A stretch of 64,000 bases of DNA, taken from Faecalibacterium sp. I3-3-33. GTDB lineage: Bacteria; Bacillota; Clostridia; Oscillospirales; Ruminococcaceae. The position numbers were made by a program, and so were the translations under genes. Numbering within the stretch: the first letter of the stretch is position 1; each line of letters starts with the position of its first letter. The notes beneath the pieces were generated by a model that did not search any database, was not told where the DNA came from, and saw nothing but the letters and a program-made list of their open reading frames with translations. Positions 12,743 to 19,739 of this stretch are shown here, in pieces. Where the stretch lies: positions 2,356,001 through 2,420,000 of the forward strand of contig NZ_CP094469.1 of assembly GCF_023347295.1 (NCBI RefSeq). Reading direction: 5' to 3'.

Positions 12743-13849
12743 TCAGCGTGCCTCCTTTGCTGCTTTGACGTTGTTCAGGAAGCGGTCGAACAGGAATTCG
12801 GTGTCCTTGGGGCCGCCGTTTGCTTCCGGGTGGAACTGCACGGTAAAGCAGTTCCACTTTTTGTACTTGATGCCCTCGCAGGTGCCGTCGTTGGCGTTCA
12901 CCTGTGCCACCTCGCCCATCTCGGCGGGCAGCTCCTCGCCCACGACCGCATAGCCGTGGTTCTGGCTGGTGATAAAGGTGCGGCCGGACTCAAAGTCGGT
13001 CACAGGCTGGTTGGCACCGCGGTGGCCGTACTTCAGCTTCATGGTCTTGGCACCGGCTGCCAGTGCGGACAGCTGGTGACCCAGACAGATGCCGAAGGTG
13101 GGGATGTTCAACTCAAAGATGTGCTTGAGGTTCTCGATGATCTCCACCGGCTCGGCGGGGTCGCCGGGGCCGTTGGACAGCATAATGCCGTCCGGGGCAA
13201 GGGCTTTGATTTCCTCTGCCGTTGCAAAGGCAGGCATCACGGTCACCTTGCAGCCGCGCTTGACAAGGCAGCGCACGATGTTGCGCTTGCAGCCGTAGTG
13301 CATCAGCACGATATGGGTCTCACCTTCCGGGTTGAACACCTCAGGTGCGGCGCAGGTCACGTTCTTCACGGCATCGGTCACGGCGTAGGCGCGGATCTCA
13401 GCCAGCAGTGCCTCGGTCTCGGCCTTGTTGGCCGGGTCAGCGGGGTCAAAGGTGGTCAGGATGGCGCCGTTCATCACGCCGCTCTCCCGGATGATGCGGG
13501 TCAGGTGGCGGGTGTCGATGCCCTCGATGCCGATGGTGTTGTTCTTTTTCAAAAAGCTGTCCAGCGTTTCCTCACAGCGCCAGTTGGAGGGGGTGGTGCA
13601 GGCCTCGCGCACGATGTAGCCCTTTGCCCAGATGCGGTCGGACTCCATGTCATCGTGGTTCATACCGTAGTTGCCGATGAGGGGATAGGTCTGGGTGATG
13701 ATCTGGCCATAGTAGCTGGGGTCGGTCAGGGTCTCCTGAAAGCCCACCATGCCCGTGGCGAACACCACCTCGCCCACGGTCACGCCCTGCGCGCCCACGG
13801 ACTGTCCGGCAAAGACCATGCCGTTTGCCAAAAGAAGATATGCGTTCAT
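12743..13849 (-). CDS. carA: carbamoyl-phosphate synthase small (glutaminase) subunit
   Basis: 368 residues. N-terminal CarA domain begins MNAYLLLANGMVFAGQSVGA. The class I glutamine amidotransferase domain holds the nucleophile in FGICLGHQLSAL (about residue 256) and the His-Glu pair in FHPEANGG. It releases ammonia from glutamine for CarB. It lies 31 bp downstream of pyrE and directly abuts carB, so both subunits are made from one message. Its position in a pyr cluster suggests the enzyme mainly serves pyrimidines; argF lies elsewhere in the window (55.7 kb). Confidence 0.97.
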   Translation of the reverse strand: MNAYLLLANGMVFAGQSVGAQGVTVGEVVFATGMVGFQETLTDPSYYGQIITQTYPLIGNYGMNHDDMESDRIWAKGYIVREACTTPSNWRCEETLDSFLKKNNTIGIEGIDTRHLTRIIRESGVMNGAILTTFDPADPANKAETEALLAEIRAYAVTDAVKNVTCAAPEVFNPEGETHIVLMHYGCKRNIVRCLVKRGCKVTVMPAFATAEEIKALAPDGIMLSNGPGDPAEPVEIIENLKHIFELNIPTFGICLGHQLSALAAGAKTMKLKYGHRGANQPVTDFESGRTFITSQNHGYAVVGEELPAEMGEVAQVNANDGTCEGIKYKKWNCFTVQFHPEANGGPKDTEFLFDRFLNNVKAAKEAR

Positions 13850-13880
13850 AGTTTTCCTCGTTTCAACAAAAGCTTTCAGT

Positions 13881-14474
13881 TTACAGGGTCTGCTTTGCTT
13901 CCTGCTTCATCTTGCGGCTGCCCAGATGCACCAGCGGCAGCTTGCCCTCCTTGCAGATGGGGCACTCCTCCGGGGTGTAGTTGGGCAGGTCCAGCTTCAG
14001 GGCGCTGGCCAGAATGGGAATGGGAGACGGAGCCTCAGGCTTGGTGCGGTCCACCACACAGGTGATGCCAAGGCAGATGCCGCCGGCCTCTTCGATGACG
14101 CGCTTGGTCTCCAGAGAGGAGATGCCGGTGGTCACCACGTCCTCGGCGATGATGCACTTTTCACCCGGGTGGATGGCAAAGCGCTTCAGGCACATCACGT
14201 TGTCCACGCGCTCGGTAAAGATAGCGCGCTTACCGGTCTGGCGGGCCAGCTCGTAGGCGTACACGATACCGCCCATGGCAGGGCCGACGATGACGTCCAC
14301 ATCCATCTCCTTGACCTTATCAGCCACAGCCTTCATCACCTCGGCGCAGCGGTCCGGGTACTGCTGCAGATAAGCCATCTGGCAGTATGCGCCGGAGTGC
14401 CGACCGGAGGACAGCAGGAAGTGACCCTCCAGAAATGCGTCACAGCTCTTCAGAATTTCAAGTGCTTCACTCAT
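13881..14474 (-). CDS. pyrE: orotate phosphoribosyltransferase
   Basis: 197 residues. The PRPP-binding loop appears as IIAEDVVTTGISSLE, and IVGPAMGGIVYAYELAR is the family substrate loop. It joins orotate to PRPP to make OMP. The C-terminus carries a Cys-rich tail (ECPICKEGKLPLVHLGSRK), a tail I have seen in clostridial PyrE proteins; its role is unknown to me. A 137-bp gap separates it from pyrD and contains its own promoter, so pyrE-carAB can be made apart from the attenuated upstream part. Confidence 0.96.
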   Translation of the reverse strand: MSEALEILKSCDAFLEGHFLLSSGRHSGAYCQMAYLQQYPDRCAEVMKAVADKVKEMDVDVIVGPAMGGIVYAYELARQTGKRAIFTERVDNVMCLKRFAIHPGEKCIIAEDVVTTGISSLETKRVIEEAGGICLGITCVVDRTKPEAPSPIPILASALKLDLPNYTPEECPICKEGKLPLVHLGSRKMKQEAKQTL

Positions 14475-14520
14475 TGTACTTCTCCCTCTCTTTTCAGTGG
14501 TTTATATTCCTTTGGGTGGT

Positions 14521-14549
14521 ATTGTACCACGCTTTTACGGCATTTGCAA
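14521..14549 (-). promoter_or_regulatory. internal promoter before pyrE
   Basis: Minus-strand -35 TTGCAA (14544-14549), 17 bp, -10 TACAAT (14521-14526), in the 137-bp pyrD-pyrE gap. No terminator or leader frame follows it before pyrE. It would give attenuator-independent expression of pyrE-carA-carB. Confidence 0.75.
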
Positions 14550-14611
14550 ATTTATGCGTTAAGTTTTATTTTATGCACATAATTGTAGATATTTTATGGA
14601 TATATCAGCTT

Positions 14612-15538
14612 TTATTCTGCATGACGGGCGCAGCCGCGGATCTCGTCCAGCGTTTTCACGCCGTTTTTGTCCATCCATGCTGCCATCTCGTTTGCAATGG
14701 TCTCCATGGCGCGGGGGTTTGCAAAGTTTGCGGCACCCACCTGCACTGCAGCAGCGCCTGCCATGATGAACTCCAGTGCGTCGCGGCCGGTGGCAATGCC
14801 GCCCAGACCCACCACCGGGATGTTCACGGCACCCACGGCCTGCCATACCATGCGCAGGGCGATGGGGCGCACCGCCGGGCCGGACAGACCGGCAAAAATG
14901 TTGTTGAACACCGGGCGGCGCTTTTCCAGATCGATGGCGCAGGCCTGAAAGGTATTGGTCAGGCTGATAGCGTCCGCACCGGCGGCCTCCACAGCCTTGC
15001 ACATCTCGGGGATGTTCTCTGCCTGCGGGCTCAGCTTGACCATCAGGGGCTTTTTGCAGGCAGCGCGCACCATGCGCACCACCTCACCGGCAGCCTCGGC
15101 CTTTACGCCGTAGGCCATGCCGCCCACCTTGACGTTGGGGCAGGAGATGTTCAGCTCCACGATGTCCACTGCGCTCTCGCTCAGCATCGCAGCGCCTTCC
15201 ACATACTCTTCCTCGCTGTGGCCGCCAAGGTTTGCAATGGCCACCGTGCCGTACTTCTGCTTCAGTTCCAGCATCTCGGGCAGCTCCACGTCAATAAAGT
15301 GCTGCACGCCCGGGTTCTGCAGGCCGATGCTGTTGATGAGGCCGGAGGGGGTCTCCCACAGGCGCTCGCCCTTGTTGCCGTACTGGCCGTGCAGGGTAAG
15401 ACCCTTGCCGGAGATACCGCCGATCTTTGCAAAATCGGCCAGCTCCTCGTACTCCACACCGTAGCCCACGGTGCCGGACGCGCCGATGACCGGGCTGTTC
15501 ATCACAAAGCCCAGCAGGTTGGTTTTCAGGTCTGCCAT
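14612..15538 (-). CDS. pyrD: dihydroorotate dehydrogenase, catalytic subunit (class 1B)
   Basis: 308 residues. The N-terminus ADLKTNLLGFVMNSPVIGAS and the active-site LNISCPNVKVGG (catalytic Cys) mark class 1B. The FMN-phosphate loop is GLGGIATGRDALEFIMAGAAAVQ. It oxidises dihydroorotate to orotate and hands electrons to PyrK, which passes them to NAD. Its ATG overlaps the pyrK stop by 1 bp, so the two subunits are coupled. Confidence 0.97.
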   Translation of the reverse strand: MADLKTNLLGFVMNSPVIGASGTVGYGVEYEELADFAKIGGISGKGLTLHGQYGNKGERLWETPSGLINSIGLQNPGVQHFIDVELPEMLELKQKYGTVAIANLGGHSEEEYVEGAAMLSESAVDIVELNISCPNVKVGGMAYGVKAEAAGEVVRMVRAACKKPLMVKLSPQAENIPEMCKAVEAAGADAISLTNTFQACAIDLEKRRPVFNNIFAGLSGPAVRPIALRMVWQAVGAVNIPVVGLGGIATGRDALEFIMAGAAAVQVGAANFANPRAMETIANEMAAWMDKNGVKTLDEIRGCARHAE

Positions 15539-16311
15539 CAGAAGAACACCTCCGTTGCGTCAAATACAGGGCCGTTCTTGCACACGCTCTTGCCCTCGCC
15601 GCCCTTGGTCTCGCAGGTGCAGCCAAGGCAGGCACCAATGCCGCAGGCCATCTTCTTTTCCATGCTCACAAAGCAGGGGGTGCCTTTTTCCGCACACAGG
15701 CGGGCAGCGTTCTTCATCATCACGGTGGGGCCGCACACCAGCACCACGTCGTAATCGGCGGGGTCGTACAGCTGGGTGACAAAGCCGTGGAAGCCCACCG
15801 CGCCGGTGTCGGTGGACACCTTGACGAGGTTTGCGATGCTGCGGTACTCCTCCATGCAGTAGGGGGTGTCGCGGAAGCCGAAGAACACATCCGGCTTTAC
15901 CCCGGCAGCGGCCAGTTCGCGGGTAAGCTGGAACATAGGCGCAGTGCCGATGCCGCCGCCCACCACGGCGATCTTTTTGTACTTGCTCACGATCTCCGGT
16001 ACATCAAAGCCGTTGCCCATGGGGCCGGTAAGCTGGAAGGTATCCTGCTGCTTGAGCTGTGCCAGCTTTTCGGTGCCCTCGCCCACCACCTGATACAAAA
16101 ACTCGATGGTGCTGCTGTCCGGGTTCCAGCGGTGCACGCTGATGGGACGGGACAGAAAGGGGGCTTCGTCTGCACCCCAGGAGCGCAGGGTGAAGAACTG
16201 GCCTGCGTGGGGGGCGTGGTCGCGGTCCGGCCACACCACGGTCAGCAGACGGATGTCCGGGGCAATGACCTCATTGCGCAGGACGGTGGCTTCACAGCAG
16301 GCTACACGCAT
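15538..16311 (-). CDS. pyrK: dihydroorotate dehydrogenase, electron transfer subunit
   Basis: 257 residues. The order is FAD-binding barrel (RPISVHRW), NAD-binding domain (VGGGIGTAPMFQL) and C-terminal [2Fe-2S] cluster cysteines in ACGIGACLGCTC...C. It carries electrons from PyrD to NAD. I start at ATG 16311, with GGAGG 9 bp ahead; a TTG two codons earlier is too close to the SD. The start lies inside the 3' end of pyrF, a 20-bp overlap. Confidence 0.95.
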   Translation of the reverse strand: MRVACCEATVLRNEVIAPDIRLLTVVWPDRDHAPHAGQFFTLRSWGADEAPFLSRPISVHRWNPDSSTIEFLYQVVGEGTEKLAQLKQQDTFQLTGPMGNGFDVPEIVSKYKKIAVVGGGIGTAPMFQLTRELAAAGVKPDVFFGFRDTPYCMEEYRSIANLVKVSTDTGAVGFHGFVTQLYDPADYDVVLVCGPTVMMKNAARLCAEKGTPCFVSMEKKMACGIGACLGCTCETKGGEGKSVCKNGPVFDATEVFF

Positions 16312-17158
16312 GAGCAATGGCCTCCTTCATGTTCACACACTCGTTGTAAGCGGCCTCGTCAAAGGCAACACCCGGCTGCTTTTTGTAAGCCAGCAGGATG
16401 CCGCGGCTGGAGTTGACCACGCCGCCGTTGCCCTTGGTCAGGTACTGGGCGATATCCTCGGCCTTGCCGCCCTGTGCGCCGTAGCCGGGGATCAGGAAGA
16501 AGCTGTCCTGATACTTTGCGCGGATCTCGGTAGCCTCCTCGATGTGGGTGCCGCCGATGACCAGACCGATGGAGGAGTAGCCGTGCTCGCCCATGTAGTC
16601 CTTGCCCAGCGCGTTCAGTTTGTCGCCCACCAGATCGTAGACGTGGCGGCCGTCGGCCAGCTTCTCGTACTCAAAGTCCTTAGCGCCGCCGTTGGAGGTG
16701 CGGCAGAGCACGAACATGCCCTTGCCCTGCTTTTCAGCATAGGGCAGGTAGGGGCTGATGGAGTCCAGACCCATGTAGGGTGCCAGCGTAACGAAATCGC
16801 TCTCGAAATCGCCGGTGAAGTGACCCATGGCGTACATCTCGGCAGTCTTGGCAATGTCACCGCGCTTGATGTCCGCGATCACCGGCACACCGGCCTCGCG
16901 CACAGCCTTCAGAGTGTCGGCGTAGGCCTTCATGCCCTCCATGCCCAGAGACTCATAATAAGCGATCTGCACCTTGTAGCAGCCTGCCACAGCCTTGGTG
17001 GCATCAATGAGCTTCTTGTTGAAGCGCACGATGTTCTCGCCCTTGGTCAGGGTGCTGTCCACAAAATCGGCAGGCAGGTAGCTGAAGTCGGTGTCCAGAC
17101 CCACGCACACCGGGCCGCGGGCTTCCACAGCTTCGTACAGTTTGTCCATGTTCGTCAT
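16292..17158 (-). CDS. pyrF: orotidine 5'-phosphate decarboxylase
   Basis: 288 residues, of the longer PyrF type. CVGLDTDFSYLP near the N-terminus and VIADIKRGDIAKTAEMYA hold the catalytic Lys-Asp network. It decarboxylates OMP to UMP. The frame is open far upstream, but AGGAGG 8 bp before ATG 17158 (MTNMDKLYEAVEARG) fixes the start. It lies between pyrC, with a hairpin-rich 175-bp gap, and pyrK. Confidence 0.96.
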   Translation of the reverse strand: MTNMDKLYEAVEARGPVCVGLDTDFSYLPADFVDSTLTKGENIVRFNKKLIDATKAVAGCYKVQIAYYESLGMEGMKAYADTLKAVREAGVPVIADIKRGDIAKTAEMYAMGHFTGDFESDFVTLAPYMGLDSISPYLPYAEKQGKGMFVLCRTSNGGAKDFEYEKLADGRHVYDLVGDKLNALGKDYMGEHGYSSIGLVIGGTHIEEATEIRAKYQDSFFLIPGYGAQGGKAEDIAQYLTKGNGGVVNSSRGILLAYKKQPGVAFDEAAYNECVNMKEAIAHACSLL

Positions 17159-17185
17159 TTGGTTGTCCTCCTGTAAGTCGTATTG

Positions 17186-17326
17186 TAGAACCCTCTCAGG
17201 CGCTTGCGCGCCAACTCCCCCGAAGGGGGAGCTTTTTCTCTTGAGGGCAACTGTTTCTTTTCGTGATATGCGAACTGCTTTCCGTACTCTCAGGCAAAGC
17301 CTGACGGCTTTGCCTGAGAGGGTTTC
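17186..17326. repeat. hairpin-rich pyrC-pyrF intercistronic gap
   Basis: Two palindromic elements. The first is CTCCCCC/GGGGGAG (17214-17232) followed on the plus strand by CTTTTTCTC, nested in outer arms CCCTC...GAGGG. The second is a 15-bp perfect stem, CTCTCAGGCAAAGCC (17287-17301) and GGCTTTGCCTGAGAG (17306-17320), with loop TGAC. Neither gives a U-tract in the pyr direction, so they look like inserted REP-type elements or mRNA-stability hairpins. Confidence 0.6.
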
Positions 17327-17333
17327 GTTCTTT

Positions 17334-18524
17334 TTACTCCTCGGCCTGATAGGTGATCTTACCGGCCTTGATGGTGGCAAACACCTTGCCGTAGAGCTGT
17401 GCGCCGTCAAAGGGGGTGTTGTGGCTCTTGGAGTGCAGCTTTTCCTTTTCCACTGTGTAGGGGGTGTCCAGATCCACCAGCACAAAGTCGGCATCGAAGC
17501 CCGGCTCCAGCTGACCCTTGGCAAGACCCATGATCTCGGCAGGGCGGGTGCTCATCAGGTGCACCAGCAGCTCCAGCGGCAGCCCCTCCTGCTTGCAGAG
17601 CTTGGTGTAGCACACGCCGAAGGCAGTCTCGCTGCCCACCATACCGGCCATGCCCTTCAGCTTATCCTCTTCGGAGTGGGGTGCGTGATCGGTGGCAATG
17701 GCATCCACGATACCAGTGCGGATGCCCTCCACCAGTGCCTCCACGTCATCGGCGGTGCGGATGGGCGGGTTGACCCGGTAGTCGCAGCTGTCGTTGGTGA
17801 ACCACAGGTGGTGGGGGGTCACCTCACAGGTGACCGGTGCGCCCCGCAGCTTTGCCATGCGGATGGCGTCCAGCGCACCCCGGGTGGATACATGGCACAT
17901 GTGCAGCCGGGTCTGGTAATACTCGCTCAGCCAGCAGTTGCGCACCGTCTCGATATCCTCGGCCAGCCGGTAGTCCCACGGGCTGATCTCCATATCCTCG
18001 GCGTGGCTCATGACCGTGATGTCCTTCTGGGTGCAGATGGCAAACGCCCGCGCCATGGTGGCGTTGTCCTGCACGCCGTGGCCGTCCTCGGTGATGAACT
18101 TCACGCTGGCGGGCAGGGTCTTGAGGTGGTCGATGCTCACGCCGTCAAAGTTCTCGGTGATGGAGACGGTCTGGTTTGCATCGCACAGCCCCACCTCGGC
18201 GGCTTTCTGCTCCACCATCATGGCCTGTGCGGCGGAAGAGCAGACGGGCTTTGTGTTAGGCATCAGGTTTACAAAGGTGTAGCCACCGGCGGCGGCGGCG
18301 CGGCTGCCGGTCTCGATGTCCTCCTTGTACTCAAAGCCCGGGGTGCGCCAGTGGCAGTGCAGATCCACAAATGCGGGCAGCACAGTCAGCCCACCGGCAT
18401 CCACCACCGTCTCATTCTCGGCGGCAAGGGCGGAAAGATCCTGCCCTACGGCAGCGATCTTTCCATCCTTTACATAGATCTCGAGCGGCCGTCCCTCGGT
18501 GTTCACAGCGTTTGTCAGCAGCAT
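17334..18524 (-). CDS. pyrC: dihydroorotase
   Basis: 396 residues, type I (class with AllB/hydantoinase fold). The metal site is DLHCHWRTPG (HxHxR), with later ligands in MCHVSTRGALDAIR and IATDHAPHSEEDK. It cyclises carbamoyl aspartate to dihydroorotate. ATG 18524 has GGAGG ahead. It is the first structural gene of the pyr operon. No aspartate transcarbamylase (pyrB) is in the window, so that step must be encoded elsewhere. Confidence 0.96.
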   Translation of the reverse strand: MLLTNAVNTEGRPLEIYVKDGKIAAVGQDLSALAAENETVVDAGGLTVLPAFVDLHCHWRTPGFEYKEDIETGSRAAAAGGYTFVNLMPNTKPVCSSAAQAMMVEQKAAEVGLCDANQTVSITENFDGVSIDHLKTLPASVKFITEDGHGVQDNATMARAFAICTQKDITVMSHAEDMEISPWDYRLAEDIETVRNCWLSEYYQTRLHMCHVSTRGALDAIRMAKLRGAPVTCEVTPHHLWFTNDSCDYRVNPPIRTADDVEALVEGIRTGIVDAIATDHAPHSEEDKLKGMAGMVGSETAFGVCYTKLCKQEGLPLELLVHLMSTRPAEIMGLAKGQLEPGFDADFVLVDLDTPYTVEKEKLHSKSHNTPFDGAQLYGKVFATIKAGKITYQAEE

Positions 18525-18577
18525 CGCGGTTCCCTCCTGTAATGATATTTTTGGGTGTCAGGTGCCCGAAAACGGGC

Positions 18578-18608
18578 AAAAAAAAACTTTTCCCCGCAAA
18601 GGGAAAAG
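18578..18608 (-). terminator. pyr leader attenuator terminator
   Basis: Minus-strand stem CTTTTCCC / GGGAAAAG (18601-18608 and 18587-18594) with loop TTTGCG, followed by nine T residues (18578-18586). It lies between a leader peptide and pyrC. The leader stop codon sits only 1-3 bp before the stem, so a ribosome reaching it would block the hairpin. A second small hairpin (TGCCCG/CGGGCA, 18563-18578) follows without a T-run. Confidence 0.85.
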
Positions 18609-18609
18609 C

Positions 18610-18699
18610 TCATTGCGCAAAAAAAGGAAACAACGAAGCCACGGCAAAACCGGACGCGAACTGCTTGTTCAGTTTCGGGTTCTGGGCGCTGCACAGCAT
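18610..18699 (-). CDS. pyr operon leader peptide (29 aa)
   Basis: ATG at 18699 follows the SD AAAAAGGAG by 7 bp. The 29-codon frame ends TCG TTG TTT CCT TTT TTT GCG CAA TGA (peptide end SLFPFFAQ). The U-rich run just before the terminator, and a stop codon at the stem base, are the design features of the enteric pyrBI leader, where UTP shortage slows RNA polymerase, lets the ribosome catch up and prevents termination. The sequence layout is seen directly; UTP sensing is inferred from pyrBI. No sequence similarity to PyrL was tested. Confidence 0.8.
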   Translation of the reverse strand: MLCSAQNPKLNKQFASGFAVASLFPFFAQ

Positions 18700-18741
18700 G
18701 GTGTTTCTCCTTTTTATGATGGTTGCGTTTTCATTCGTATT

Positions 18742-18771
18742 ATTTTATCATAGAACCGCAAAATATGTCAA
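18742..18771 (-). promoter_or_regulatory. pyr operon promoter
   Basis: Minus-strand -35 TTGACA (18766-18771), 18 bp, -10 TAAAAT (18742-18747). The predicted RNA start is about 35 nt before the leader peptide ATG. I saw no PyrR binding-loop consensus in the leader. Confidence 0.85.
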
Positions 18772-18889
18772 TGGCTGTACGCAAAAACAGGTGCTAAAAG
18801 GTTTCTGGCATCTCTCGCCGAATTTTGGATACTCTACCCAAAACCCGGTCAGCGCGGCAAAATAAATGCCATTTTGTTCCACAATCCCT

Positions 18890-18931
18890 AGTACAGCACT
18901 GTACTTTCGTTGCCTGCTGTGCTATTATAAT
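18890..18931 (+). promoter_or_regulatory. cysE promoter with palindromic operator
   Basis: -10 TATAAT (18926-18931). The expected -35 position (18903-18908, ACTTTC) is poor and is overlapped by a perfect dyad AGTACAG-CA-CTGTACT (18890-18905). A dyad over the -35 suggests a repressor or activator site. The regulator is unknown; CymR-like control is only one possibility. Confidence 0.6.
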
Positions 18932-18992
18932 ACGGTAAAAGGGAGAGCCCCGCCGCGTGGGCGGGTGTTTATGGGAAAGAGAGGTTTTCCGC

Positions 18993-19664
18993 ATGGGTTT
19001 ACTTGAGGACGCGCGGAACATCCAGCGCAAGGACCCCGCCGCACGCAGCGTGCTGGAGGTAATGCTGCTGTACCCGGGATTCCACATTCTGGTGTACCAC
19101 CGCATTGCGCACTGGCTGTACGAGCACAAGCACTTTTTTCTGGCGCGATGGGTCAGCCAGCATGGCCGCCACCGCACCGGCATCGAGATCCACCCGGGTG
19201 CTACCATCGGCAAGTGTCTGTTCATCGACCATGGCATGGGCATCGTGTTCGGCGAGACCTGCGAGATCGGGGATAACTGCACCATCTACCACGGGGTAAC
19301 GCTGGGCGGTACCGGCAAGGATACCGGAAAGCGCCACCCCACCTTGGGCAACAACGTGCTCATCGGCGCGGGCACCAAGGTGCTGGGCCCGGTGTTCATC
19401 GGGGATAACGCCCGCATCGGCGCAGGCAGCGTGGTGCTGCGCAACCTGCCCGCCAACTGCACCGCCGTGGGCGTGCCCGCCGAGGTGGTGCGCATCAACA
19501 ACAAGGCGGTGAACCCCGCCGACGATCTGGACCAGCAGGATCTGCCGGATATCGTCTCGCAGCGGCTCACCGATCTGGACCGCCGCCTGAGCCAGCTGGA
19601 AAAGACAGCACAGGGCGATATCCCGCCCACTGCCGCGCAGATCGCCGCCCGGCAGCGGAAATAA
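18993..19664 (+). CDS. cysE: serine O-acetyltransferase
   Basis: 223 residues. An N-terminal helical part (MGLLEDARNIQRKDPAARS) precedes a left-handed beta-helix of hexapeptide repeats (IEIHPGATIGKCLFIDHGMG, with the catalytic DH pair) and the GNNVLIGAGTKVLG block. It makes O-acetylserine for cysteine. The length matches the short, single-trimer-type bacterial enzymes. GAGAGG lies 8 bp before ATG 18993; an earlier in-frame ATG at 18957 has no good SD. It stands alone, diverging from the pyr operon, so the 290-bp gap holds both promoters. Confidence 0.94.
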   Translation: MGLLEDARNIQRKDPAARSVLEVMLLYPGFHILVYHRIAHWLYEHKHFFLARWVSQHGRHRTGIEIHPGATIGKCLFIDHGMGIVFGETCEIGDNCTIYHGVTLGGTGKDTGKRHPTLGNNVLIGAGTKVLGPVFIGDNARIGAGSVVLRNLPANCTAVGVPAEVVRINNKAVNPADDLDQQDLPDIVSQRLTDLDRRLSQLEKTAQGDIPPTAAQIAARQRK

Positions 19665-19682
19665 AAGATTCATTTTATAAAA

Positions 19683-19726
19683 AGAGGAGACAGGCTTCCC
19701 GGAAAGGGTCGCCTGTCTCTTTTTTG
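19683..19726. terminator. two-way terminator cysE / HD-GYP gene
   Basis: Hairpin GGAGACAGGC / GCCTGTCTC, with TTTTTT on the plus strand and, on the minus strand, CTTTTTATA-like tail. It sits between convergent cysE and the HD-GYP/GGDEF gene. Confidence 0.8.
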
Positions 19727-19739
19727 TTGTCAGCTGCGG

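Noticed and set aside
18563..18578. TGCCCG/CGGGCA hairpin as the pyr terminator
   Set aside because: On the transcribed strand its T-run precedes the hairpin, so the terminator is the upstream CTTTTCCC/GGGAAAAG stem.
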